From NCBI GenBank assembly GCA_003144275.1, contig NJBF01000040.1:1-32722 (forward strand): a DNA stretch of 32,722 nt, given 5' to 3'. The translations under genes and the position numbers were made by a program. Positions 25,745-32,722 of the stretch are shown piece after piece. The notes under the pieces were generated by a model. That model was not told the DNA's origin, ran no database searches, and saw only the letters and a program-made list of their open reading frames with translations. Positions within the stretch are counted from its first letter, which is position 1, and each line of letters starts with the position of its first letter. The stretch comes from Candidatus Heimdallarchaeota archaeon B3_Heim. GTDB taxonomy: Archaea > Asgardarchaeota > Heimdallarchaeia > Hodarchaeales > Hodarchaeaceae.

Positions 25745-27079
25745 TTAATTCTCCTTTGAGATTTGAGGTGTAATTGTCTCAATTACCTGTTGTAAATATT
25801 GCAATTGTTTTTCAGTATGAGCAAAGGATAAAGCACCAACACCATGCATACCAGTAATATGTCGATTTAACAAGGCTAATTGTGTCAAGGCCTCTTTTTT
25901 CTTGTCACCAAAATGAACAATTTCAGCAGGATCAGACCCATCTAATACTTTTGAAAGTGAATGAAGTGTAACAAGTGATTTGTGACCTACTGCTAAGTAA
26001 GAGAACTGTTTTTCAATGAAGAACTGATTTAAATTCATAATAAGCGATGTACCAAGTTTATTGATCCGATTGTATTGTTCTGAAGAAGTTTTCAGTACAT
26101 TGAGCATTTCTAAACCAGCGATCATTGAAAGAGGGTAGCTAGAAAAGGTTCCACCACCAATCCAAACACGGTCGTGTAAAGTTGGATTCGCCTGCTCAAC
26201 AATATCATGTCTTCCACCAATAGCACCGATCGGAAAACCCCCGCCAATAATTTTTCCCATTGTGGTAAGGTCAGGGTACACTCCTAATTCATTTTGGTAC
26301 AATGAATTACAGAATCGATAACCTGTAATTATTTCATCAAAGATTAAAAGAATATTATGACGTTCTGTTTCCTCCCGAAGCAGCTGTAAAAATTCAAGCT
26401 CAAGAGAAAAGCCACCTCCACCTCCCTGCACGGGTTCAACAATGATAGCAGCTAAGTCGTTCTTGTGTCGTTTTAAAATCTCTACAACAGCTTGGTCGTT
26501 AATATCTATTGATATCACTCCAGCCTCTTTATCATCTAAAATTCCTCGGGTTTCTTTTCCCGTTAATGGTGCACGTACGTCATAGAATAAGGTATCTGCT
26601 GCCCCATGCCATCCAAATTTAGCTTTAGCAACTTTTTTCTTACCAGTAAATGCACGAGCTAATCGAGTAGCATACATAGTAGCTTCTGTACCACTTGTAC
26701 AAAATCTTATATTCTCTAAACTTGTATTATCTTCAATTAGCTTCTCTGCCAGCAAGACTTGATACTCCAGAACTGTTCCTAAATGCCATGTGTTCTCCAA
26801 CTGTTGTTCAACTTTTTTCTGGATTGTGGGATTGGAATAACCTGTAATCATAGCATAATGGGCTCCCCAGTAATCATCATATACTATATCATCGATATCC
26901 GTCACAGTCGCTCCATGCCCCTCCTGTATAAACGGGGGGAAAGCTCCTATAAGAGGAAGATTTAGATTCCGTATATTATGGGATACACCCCCAGCAAGAA
27001 CGTTATTCGACCGGTTCCACATTTTCTTAGAGTTTGGATGGGAAGTAATATATTTAGTCAACTCTTTCTTTAAAAACAA
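25745..27079 (-). CDS. Class III PLP aminotransferase, glutamate-1-semialdehyde aminomutase-like
   Basis: A 444-residue fold-type I PLP enzyme closest in wording to glutamate-1-semialdehyde 2,1-aminomutase (HemL). Marks are LAGGVSHNIR (28-37), the phosphate loop CTSGTEATMYATRLARA (127-143), FGWHGAAD (155-162), VEPVQGGGG (214-222), PLP-ring Asp248 in IFDEIITGYR and Lys276 in TTMGKIIGGGFPIGA. The usual HemL wording is VIGGGxPVGA, so a HemL-like enzyme acting on another amino acid or amine is possible. No other haem gene lies nearby. The start is TTG at 27077-27079: an AGGTGA SD stands about eight bases before it. The next ATG is at residue 20. Confidence 0.85.
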   Translation of the reverse strand: MFLKKELTKYITSHPNSKKMWNRSNNVLAGGVSHNIRNLNLPLIGAFPPFIQEGHGATVTDIDDIVYDDYWGAHYAMITGYSNPTIQKKVEQQLENTWHLGTVLEYQVLLAEKLIEDNTSLENIRFCTSGTEATMYATRLARAFTGKKKVAKAKFGWHGAADTLFYDVRAPLTGKETRGILDDKEAGVISIDINDQAVVEILKRHKNDLAAIIVEPVQGGGGGFSLELEFLQLLREETERHNILLIFDEIITGYRFCNSLYQNELGVYPDLTTMGKIIGGGFPIGAIGGRHDIVEQANPTLHDRVWIGGGTFSSYPLSMIAGLEMLNVLKTSSEQYNRINKLGTSLIMNLNQFFIEKQFSYLAVGHKSLVTLHSLSKVLDGSDPAEIVHFGDKKKEALTQLALLNRHITGMHGVGALSFAHTEKQLQYLQQVIETITPQISKEN

Positions 27080-27193
27080 TTGAAAGTCACCTACTCCATG
27101 CGAATATAAGAGATTAAGCTAATATGTGCTAATATTATTGCTGTGATTAAAAAGAAATCCGGTTAACCTATTTTCGATTATAGCTGAAATTAT

Positions 27194-27202
27194 AAAAAAA
27201 AA
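27194..27202 (-). terminator. Oligo-T terminator of the six-TM protein gene
   Basis: A plus-strand run of nine A (27194-27202), a T9 tract on the minus strand, lies about 20 bases after the stop at 27225. Confidence 0.5.
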
Positions 27203-27224
27203 GAAGAGAGAAGAATGGAAAAAA

Positions 27225-28661
27225 TTAAAGCTTCTTGAAGAAACTCTCTTGAGATAGTTGTTCCAGTTCCCTGATTTTTGGCAAGACACTATACAACATT
27301 ATTTGCTCTAAATCGTCTCGAAAAGAAGTAAAATGCTCATCTTCCATAAACGGGTCCTGAAATTTCGAACGTATCTTAAAGGAAGGTTCTTCCCCTTTCA
27401 AATTCCAGAAGATATTGAGTTTTGTGTCTGTGATATGATAAATATGATTACGTAGATCAATATCTTTATCTACTATATCTGTAGGCCACTTCGAAAAAGC
27501 CAGATAAGCACCAAAGAATAGTAGTAAGGGCACAATCACAAATCTTATGGTTGTGGCAGCAACACGAGCATTCTCAGCTACACTTCCAAAAGAAATAACA
27601 GCTAAGACCACTCCAAGCAAGAATATCAATAATCCAAACGTGACAATAAGCTTGGGTGCTCTAAGAACTTTTGGTTCAAAAGAATGCCAGAAATTTGGAA
27701 TAGTAAATCGAGCTCGCTTTTGATCACCAGAAAGTGCCTTTAACTTTCTAAGCTCCTTACGCGTTTTATTTCCTGCGTAATAATGAAAACTATCATACCT
27801 GACTTTCTCAAGCTCCCATTCTGAATTTACTTTTCGAATATATACAAAAAATGGTGCATAATCCATATCGTGGGTCGCATGGGTAAACGCGGGTGGTTCT
27901 CGCCACCAAAAGTATAATGCAATTATACCTGCAATGATAAACACCGCGGCTACATAACTAAACCTTAGTTGATATTCTAAAGTTACGAATTCTCCAATAA
28001 TATCCTCACTTAGAATTGTAGGATGCCATGCTTCAGCTCCTTCAACTACTTCTCCAGTTGGTTTCGTGAGAAACATTTCAATAAGAAGCGTCCACATCAC
28101 AAGGCCAAAGACCAAGAAAAGATGTTGATTACTGAAGTAAAAAGAACCTTTAGGTAACCCACGTAAAGCTTTTGAAAATTGAACAGCGCCAAGAATGGAA
28201 AATAATGCTCCAATAAGAATAATACTCATGACTGCTGATTGATAAGATAAATAAGAGTAAATTAAAGTACCTATGATTCCAAGAATAAATAGAGGCAGTA
28301 CAGTAACCCAAAAGGAAATGAAGAAGCGTTGTTTTGTCCACACATAAACATGCTGAATGCATTTATGGTCAGGATTATTCAATTCTTCAATCACACGGAA
28401 GTAAGAGCCTCCCCATGCTTTACTTTTACGTTCAGATCGCAATTCCAATCCTGATAATCGTATCTCTGGCATGAACTCCTTAACTAAATCAATATTTTCT
28501 TTTGTGACATCTTCACCGTCTAAGGGAAGAAATAGTCCTTTTTTTCTCATTCCTGCTTTTTCAATCTGTTTTTTCATTGATTTAGTTTGCCATTTAACAT
28601 CCTTAACGTCCTTCTCAGTCTTCTGTAGATCTACAATTTTTCCGAATAGAATTTCTTGCAT
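27225..28661 (-). CDS. Six-TM membrane protein of unknown function
   Basis: I do not recognise this 478-residue protein. It has a cytosolic-looking N-terminus with a charged helix (about 10-42) and a mixed domain up to 110. Four membrane helices follow at about 113-138, 142-165, 180-199 and 234-253, then a soluble segment with aromatic and basic residues (about 255-335: PFFVYIRKVNSEWELEKVRYD...) and two more helices at 337-358 and 371-390. The tail (390-478) is soluble, with a long charged end. No transport, peptidase or ATPase motif is seen. The ATG has GGTGAT about nine bases upstream. It is divergent from the amidohydrolase gene and ends at an oligo-T tract, so it is monocistronic. Confidence 0.75.
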   Translation of the reverse strand: MQEILFGKIVDLQKTEKDVKDVKWQTKSMKKQIEKAGMRKKGLFLPLDGEDVTKENIDLVKEFMPEIRLSGLELRSERKSKAWGGSYFRVIEELNNPDHKCIQHVYVWTKQRFFISFWVTVLPLFILGIIGTLIYSYLSYQSAVMSIILIGALFSILGAVQFSKALRGLPKGSFYFSNQHLFLVFGLVMWTLLIEMFLTKPTGEVVEGAEAWHPTILSEDIIGEFVTLEYQLRFSYVAAVFIIAGIIALYFWWREPPAFTHATHDMDYAPFFVYIRKVNSEWELEKVRYDSFHYYAGNKTRKELRKLKALSGDQKRARFTIPNFWHSFEPKVLRAPKLIVTFGLLIFLLGVVLAVISFGSVAENARVAATTIRFVIVPLLLFFGAYLAFSKWPTDIVDKDIDLRNHIYHITDTKLNIFWNLKGEEPSFKIRSKFQDPFMEDEHFTSFRDDLEQIMLYSVLPKIRELEQLSQESFFKKL

Positions 28662-28807
28662 GCGTTATCACCAGTGAAAATTTCTGTAGTAATTTTAAAT
28701 CATGATAGATAGGATAAGAATAATAGTCGTTTTTTAAGGTTGCTTATTCAATAAATTCATACTAACATGTGTTCCGACCATCAGAACTACCCTATAGATG
28801 AACCAAT

Positions 28808-28816
28808 AAGTTTTAA
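28808..28816 (+). promoter_or_regulatory. TATA-like box ahead of the amidohydrolase; likely leaderless start
   Basis: GTTTTAAGT lies about 28 bases before the ATG at 28841, the spacing expected between box A and a transcription start at the codon itself. No SD precedes the ATG, which fits a leaderless mRNA. Confidence 0.35.
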
Positions 28817-28840
28817 GTACAGTAATTTAGCTAGCTTCTT

Positions 28841-30133
28841 ATGGAAATTCTACTTAAAGATATTAAATTACTAGTAGATCCCCATGAAGGGGTAGATCAA
28901 AAACGGGTGAATATTGTCATAGAGGAAGATCGAATTACCGAAATTAGTTCTAATGCACAAATACCCTCACCTGAATATGTGATTGATGGAAAAGCGTTAA
29001 TTGTCCTCCCTCCATCGATAAACAGCCATACACATTTACCTATGACTCTTTTACGAGGATATTCTGACAATAAAGTGTTATACGAGTGGTTAGCCGACAT
29101 TTGGGCCATTGAGGGAAAATTTGATGCCAAATGGATTGAATTAGGCACAAAATTAGCTTGTCTTGAAGCAATTAAAGCAGGAACAGGTGGAACATTTGAT
29201 TTTTATTTTCAAGAAAGTGTAATTGGACGAGTATTGGACCAAGCAGGAATTCGTGGCTGGTTAGGGGCAGGATTATTACCCAGTGCTTTTGTTGACCAAG
29301 GAGGATTAGAATCTCAGCTAAAGGATTTCGAACGGGTGATTGAGGAAGTAAAAACATCCTCCTTACTAAATGCAGCGATTGCTCCCCATTCTCCAACAAC
29401 TGTGGAGGAAGAACACTTGTTACAAGCGAGAGATCTCGCTGCAAAACACAATATTCCCATTTCGATTCATGCTTCCGAAACTAGAAAAGAAGTCCTTGAC
29501 TGTGAAGAAAAGCATGGAGTTCCTCCCGTTGAAAGACTTGATCAAATAAGCTTTTTTCAGGAGGGGACAAAAGAAGTAGTTGCTCATTGTGCTTGGATCA
29601 CGCAACGAGAAGTAGAAATTTTAGGAAAACATCATGCCATGGTCGCCTGGTGCCCGACCTCAGCCCAAAAATTAGCATATGCAGGAGTTACACCCATACC
29701 AGAATTAAGAAAAGCTGGAGCTGTAGTTGCACTGGGAACGGATGGAACAGCCTCAAATAATACATTAGATCTATGGCGAGAGATGCGTGAAGGTGTGAAC
29801 ATGGTTTCTTTTACCCGTTGGGATCCTGCAATCTATCCTGCTGAGGAAGTACTTGAGGATACTCATTGGTCATTTCGAAATTACTTCCTCCCCGAATCAC
29901 AAATAGCAGTAGGAAACAAAGCAGATTTAGTGGTAGTGAATTTCCATTCTCCCCATCTACAACCGATTCACAATGTTGTATCCAATTTAGTTTATGCTGC
30001 GAATGGTAGTGATGTGCATTCATTAGTGGTTGATGGGAAATTACTCATGCATGAACGGAATGTGCTTTCTTTAGATGAAAAGAAAATATTGGATGAGATT
30101 GAAACCAAAGTTCCAGATCTAATAAAGGATTAA
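28841..30133 (+). CDS. Amidohydrolase, MTA/SAH deaminase (MtaD/TrzA) family
   Basis: A metal-dependent deaminase of 430 residues, the normal size for 5'-methylthioadenosine/S-adenosylhomocysteine deaminases and related TrzA/AtzA-type enzymes. Metal ligands are visible: NSHTHLPM (His63, His65), IHASET (His210, catalytic Glu213), AHCAWIT (His249) and LGTDGTASNN (Asp301). PHSP (182-185), with His183, is a usual substrate-binding element, and CPTSAQKLAYAGVTPI (271-286) is the CP-S-x-x-KLA loop of the family. The C-terminal GNKADLVVVNF (about 363-373) belongs to the beta-sandwich. The product likely recycles adenosyl compounds; guanine or other aminopurine use cannot be excluded. It is convergent with glutamine synthetase (27 bases between stops). 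Confidence 0.88.
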   Translation: MEILLKDIKLLVDPHEGVDQKRVNIVIEEDRITEISSNAQIPSPEYVIDGKALIVLPPSINSHTHLPMTLLRGYSDNKVLYEWLADIWAIEGKFDAKWIELGTKLACLEAIKAGTGGTFDFYFQESVIGRVLDQAGIRGWLGAGLLPSAFVDQGGLESQLKDFERVIEEVKTSSLLNAAIAPHSPTTVEEEHLLQARDLAAKHNIPISIHASETRKEVLDCEEKHGVPPVERLDQISFFQEGTKEVVAHCAWITQREVEILGKHHAMVAWCPTSAQKLAYAGVTPIPELRKAGAVVALGTDGTASNNTLDLWREMREGVNMVSFTRWDPAIYPAEEVLEDTHWSFRNYFLPESQIAVGNKADLVVVNFHSPHLQPIHNVVSNLVYAANGSDVHSLVVDGKLLMHERNVLSLDEKKILDEIETKVPDLIKD

Positions 30134-30160
30134 CTTTTGATTAATGAGAGTACGATTGGC

Positions 30161-31474
30161 TCAACAATCGATATATCGGTCAAGTTCCCAGGGAGTGATT
30201 TCCTTCTTCTCAAAACTATATTGGCTTGTAAAATGTTCCCATTCTAACTTTCGTGCCTCATAGAACTCTTGATGGAGATCTTTACCAAGAACAGACTTTG
30301 CTAATTTACTCTTGTGAAATACTTCCAACGCATTAATTAATGTACGAGGAAGTAAATCCACATTTTTCTCTTTAAGTTCACGAGGACTTAATAAATCAGC
30401 ATCAAAATCAGCAGCTGACGGAGGTTCTATTTTTTTTCTTACTCCCTCAAGACCTGCAGCTAATAACATGGCTAAGGTAAAATAGATATTACTGGCAGCA
30501 TCAGCTGCTCGGTACTCAAGACGCCCTGATTCGTACCCTGGAACTCGGATTAATGCTGTTCGATTGGCAATTCCCCAATTAATGTAAACAGGAGCTTCTA
30601 TCCTAGGGACCAATCGTCTATATGAGTTCACGATAGGATTGGTTATAGCTGTAATTTCTCTGGCATATTTCAACTGTCCTGCAATAAAATGTAGAACAAA
30701 TTCGGATAAATCGTTTGCACTTTCCTTAAATAGATCAGTTTTCTCTCCTTTTACCATTTGATGGATATGCATTCCGTTACCTGAGTCATCAATAAAGGGT
30801 TTAGGCATAAACGATATGATCCAGTCCTCTGTGTTGTTTAACGCAACCATCTTGGCAACTTGCTTGAACATCTGAACTCCATCAGCAGCAGCTACCGCAG
30901 GTAATGCCTGAAATTCAATTTCGTGTTGTGATTTTCCCACCTCTGAGTGGAACGTTTTGAAAGGTAAATTAACCAGCTCTAAAGTTTCAATAATCATTTT
31001 TCGGACAAAATATCCCCGATCTCGTGGAGGTAATGCCATGTAAGTGGCAGTATCCACAGGTTTAAGATCAGAGGTTAAGATATAAAACTCCATTTCAGGC
31101 CGAGCATAATAATTCGCATTATATTCCTCTAGTAATGAACGATTGACTTCTGAAAGAATTCCCCTTGGATCAGTCGCAATTCTTTCATGTGTATCAGTAC
31201 TTCGTAAATCACAAAAGACACATGCAGTATTATCTTGCCATGGAACAAGTGTAACAGTAGAAGGATCGGGTACAATAATCATATCAGACCGTTTAGTTCT
31301 AAGAAATCCAATGGACGACCCATCAACTCCAACCTGTTCAATTTTGCTGAAAGCTCTTTTAGAAAGTTCCACACCTTTTAAATTTCCATCTGCTCCCGTG
31401 AATTGTAGTAAAAGGTATTTAGAACCGATTTTTTCCATCTTTTTAATGATATTATCCCTTATTTCTACGGACAT
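30161..31474 (-). CDS. Glutamine synthetase type I (GlnA-like)
   Basis: This enzyme should make glutamine from glutamate, ammonia and ATP. The 437-residue length fits archaeal GSI. Present are the inter-subunit DGSSIGF (51-57), PEMEFY with Glu127 and Glu129 (metal ligands), SEVGKSQHEIEF (Glu178, Glu185), GNGMHIH with His236 (metal ligand), NSYRRLVPRIEAP with flap Glu293, NRTALIRVP with Arg305 and Arg310, and RLEYRAADAASNIYF with Glu320 and Arg322. The last stretch departs from the usual RSPDPxxNPYL, and VPRIEAP replaces VPGYEAP, so it may be a GS relative with a different substrate. No adenylylation tyrosine motif is seen. An AAGGTGA SD stands about eight bases before the ATG. Monocistronic. 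Confidence 0.85.
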   Translation of the reverse strand: MSVEIRDNIIKKMEKIGSKYLLLQFTGADGNLKGVELSKRAFSKIEQVGVDGSSIGFLRTKRSDMIIVPDPSTVTLVPWQDNTACVFCDLRSTDTHERIATDPRGILSEVNRSLLEEYNANYYARPEMEFYILTSDLKPVDTATYMALPPRDRGYFVRKMIIETLELVNLPFKTFHSEVGKSQHEIEFQALPAVAAADGVQMFKQVAKMVALNNTEDWIISFMPKPFIDDSGNGMHIHQMVKGEKTDLFKESANDLSEFVLHFIAGQLKYAREITAITNPIVNSYRRLVPRIEAPVYINWGIANRTALIRVPGYESGRLEYRAADAASNIYFTLAMLLAAGLEGVRKKIEPPSAADFDADLLSPRELKEKNVDLLPRTLINALEVFHKSKLAKSVLGKDLHQEFYEARKLEWEHFTSQYSFEKKEITPWELDRYIDC

Positions 31475-31548
31475 GTTAGCTCACCTTGAAACAAAGACCT
31501 TGGTACTTAGGTCCGAGATTTCTTTTGAGAGTAAATAATTTTCGTGAG

Positions 31549-31556
31549 AAAAAAAA
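31549..31556 (-). terminator. Oligo-T terminator after the 140-residue membrane protein gene
   Basis: A T8 tract on the minus strand (plus-strand A run 31549-31556) lies about 35 bases after the stop at 31591 and before the glutamine synthetase start region. Confidence 0.45.
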
Positions 31557-31590
31557 GAGGGAGATTGAGGTTTAATTTAATAAAAAATAC

Positions 31591-32013
31591 CTATTCTTTT
31601 AAATTTTCGTAAAATGGGACGAATGGATAGATATACACTCCGATTATTCCCCCTAACCCCGAAAAACTCGCTAAAATTAACAAAATTACGATGTGTACTA
31701 AAAATCCTAATCCTGAATAACCGACAGCCGCTCCCATTAACGCTTCGACAGCTTCTATACCTGTAAATAGGGCAAAATTACTATAAACCAGTAATGCAAC
31801 CAGCATCCCAACAAAACCTGCGAAAAACCCACGAATTGCTCTCTCACTTATAATCAATCCTCCAAATATTGCAGGAACGAAATAAAGCTCCCAATAAGGA
31901 AAGAAAATTAGTTCAAGCCATAATCCTACTGCTGTAATCCCGATTCCTATATGGTATCGATAAGGAAGCAATTTAATAATGTTAGCTGTAATTGTTTCTC
32001 TCGTATTACTCAT
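31591..32013 (-). CDS. Small multi-pass membrane protein
   Basis: A 140-residue hydrophobic protein with about four membrane helices (around 18-38, 42-60, 62-82 and 100-130); glycine-rich turns (AIFGGLII, SGLGGIIGVY) separate them. No family is recognised. A perfect AGGAGG SD lies eight bases before its ATG, inside the 3' end of the acylase gene, whose stop is only three bases away. The two are therefore co-transcribed and probably co-translated. The layout suggests a membrane partner for the exported acylase, but nothing in the sequence proves it. Confidence 0.75.
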   Translation of the reverse strand: MSNTRETITANIIKLLPYRYHIGIGITAVGLWLELIFFPYWELYFVPAIFGGLIISERAIRGFFAGFVGMLVALLVYSNFALFTGIEAVEALMGAAVGYSGLGFLVHIVILLILASFSGLGGIIGVYIYPFVPFYENLKE

Positions 32014-32016
32014 TTT

Positions 32017-32722
32017 TTATCCTCCTGGCTTAAATGTTAATGTACTTTCGATATAGAAAGAGTCAGAAGAGCTTTCAGTAGCTGCTGCTTTAAATTCCGC
32101 AGCCGAGGGATAAAAGTAGGCTACATGGTACCCAAAGATACTATCTGTTCTAACAATATAGAGAGTTTCAAGTTGATCTTTGTAGTGCTTTGAGAGGGGG
32201 TTACCGTTTTGACCTGAGGGAATTGATGTCCATGCATGAGGAAGATTACTTTTACTCGGATCTAAATCATACACAGCTCTTTCAGATGCCCCATGATGAA
32301 CGGTACGCCCACTAGCAGCCGCTAGGGTATAGTCATTTCCATAAAAAGGATAGGGGCCAGCATTAAATGGACCTAATTCTGTTAAATGTAAAGGAAATAG
32401 AGTATGATAATTCCCATAAAGCCAGTCGTCCATGTTTAATGTATTAAGACCATAAGGGGTGGCTAAAAAGTTCACTGCATCAACAAGTGACTGATAGGCA
32501 ATATCATCAATTGTCTCTACTTGTGGAGTGGAACTATCATCAAACCATTTAACAGACTGATTATAGAGAGTCATATTCTCTAGGGTATGGTCTTGAGGAA
32601 AAGGTGTTTTTACATTCTCGTGGGCCTTAGCAAAATCATCTGCAAATGTATTATATCTGAAAAACTCGAGCCATTCCGCATAAATCGTTGGTGCAACCAA
32701 GTCCTTATGCATTTCACCAAAT
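32017..32722 (-). CDS. Penicillin acylase-family (Ntn-hydrolase) protein, 3' end only
   Basis: The frame is open to the right edge, so the gene continues beyond it; the first Met seen (near 32712) is internal, preceded by in-frame Phe-Gly-Glu. About 235 residues of the C-terminus are visible. The segment GASERAVYDLD, then SIPSGQNGNPLSKHYKDQL, is the C-terminal signature of the penicillin/cephalosporin acylase beta chain (family wording GxSxRxVxDxxD, then PxGQSGNPxSxHYxDQ). Such enzymes are self-cleaving amidases, mostly exported; archaeal substrates are unknown, with lactone or N-acyl compounds possible. The nucleophile serine and any signal peptide lie outside the window. It overlaps no gene but is followed three bases later by the small membrane protein. 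Confidence 0.82.
   Translation of the reverse strand, partial: FGEMHKDLVAPTIYAEWLEFFRYNTFADDFAKAHENVKTPFPQDHTLENMTLYNQSVKWFDDSSTPQVETIDDIAYQSLVDAVNFLATPYGLNTLNMDDWLYGNYHTLFPLHLTELGPFNAGPYPFYGNDYTLAAASGRTVHHGASERAVYDLDPSKSNLPHAWTSIPSGQNGNPLSKHYKDQLETLYIVRTDSIFGYHVAYFYPSAAEFKAAATESSSDSFYIESTLTFKPGG

Noticed and set aside
31143..31538. 131-codon plus-strand ORF over the glutamine synthetase start
   Set aside because: Antisense shadow of conserved glutamine synthetase motifs.
1..32722. tRNA, rRNA, CRISPR arrays and insertion sequences
   Set aside because: No T-loop-like cloverleaf, spaced direct repeats, transposase motif or terminal inverted repeats were seen on either strand by eye; a computational scan could still find weak cases.

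Overview
The window looks archaeal. The evidence is a nurA-herA-mre11-rad50 double-strand-break-repair operon, a RIO1-type kinase, oligo-T terminators, TATA-like boxes and A+T-rich DNA with compact genes. Many genes carry Shine-Dalgarno (SD) sites and several use TTG or GTG starts. An Asgard-type lineage is possible, because of the surface subtilase with a cytosolic zinc ribbon and the paired CinA-like/NMNAT-like genes, but nothing here proves it. No tRNA, rRNA, CRISPR array, insertion sequence or clear recent island was seen.

Layout. The left edge (1-782, minus) holds a truncated serine beta-lactamase/PBP-like hydrolase, divergent from a C39/BtrH-like protein (936-1937). Positions 2183-10740 (plus) form a tightly packed repair operon: NurA nuclease, HerA translocase, Mre11, Rad50 and a DUF1998 helicase of the MrfA/Hrq1 type, with the last three overlapping or touching. 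The gap at 10741-11068 is a decayed C-terminal piece of a DppB-type permease. Positions 11069-14782 (minus) encode a 1237-residue membrane-anchored subtilase. Next on the minus strand come a small charged helical protein and a RIO1-type kinase, a 607-base gap, and an overlapping pair: a CinA/PncC-like protein and an NMNAT-like nucleotidyltransferase.

The second half is a housekeeping and metabolism mosaic: a class V aminotransferase (plus), a 770-residue AAA/STAND-type ATPase with a possible nuclease-like C-terminal part (plus), a winged-helix-like protein (minus), a fragment of a metallo-beta-lactamase-fold enzyme (plus), a LarE-GHMP kinase pair (minus), a small degenerate Mrr-like protein (plus), a HemL-like aminotransferase (minus), a six-TM protein (minus), an MtaD-type amidohydrolase (plus), glutamine synthetase (minus), a small membrane protein, and the 3' end of a penicillin-acylase-family gene running off the right edge (minus).

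How they work together. The clearest functional unit is the end-resection operon. NurA-HerA and Mre11-Rad50 are expected to process DNA ends together, and the co-directional helicase probably joins that work. The most unusual observation is that the Rad50 has intact ATPase motifs but no CxxC zinc hook anywhere; the apex segment is present but lacks cysteines. The second is the CinA-like/NMNAT-like pair, where the amidase-like partner has lost the usual catalytic serine motif. Two gene remnants missed by ORF length filters show continuing gene loss.
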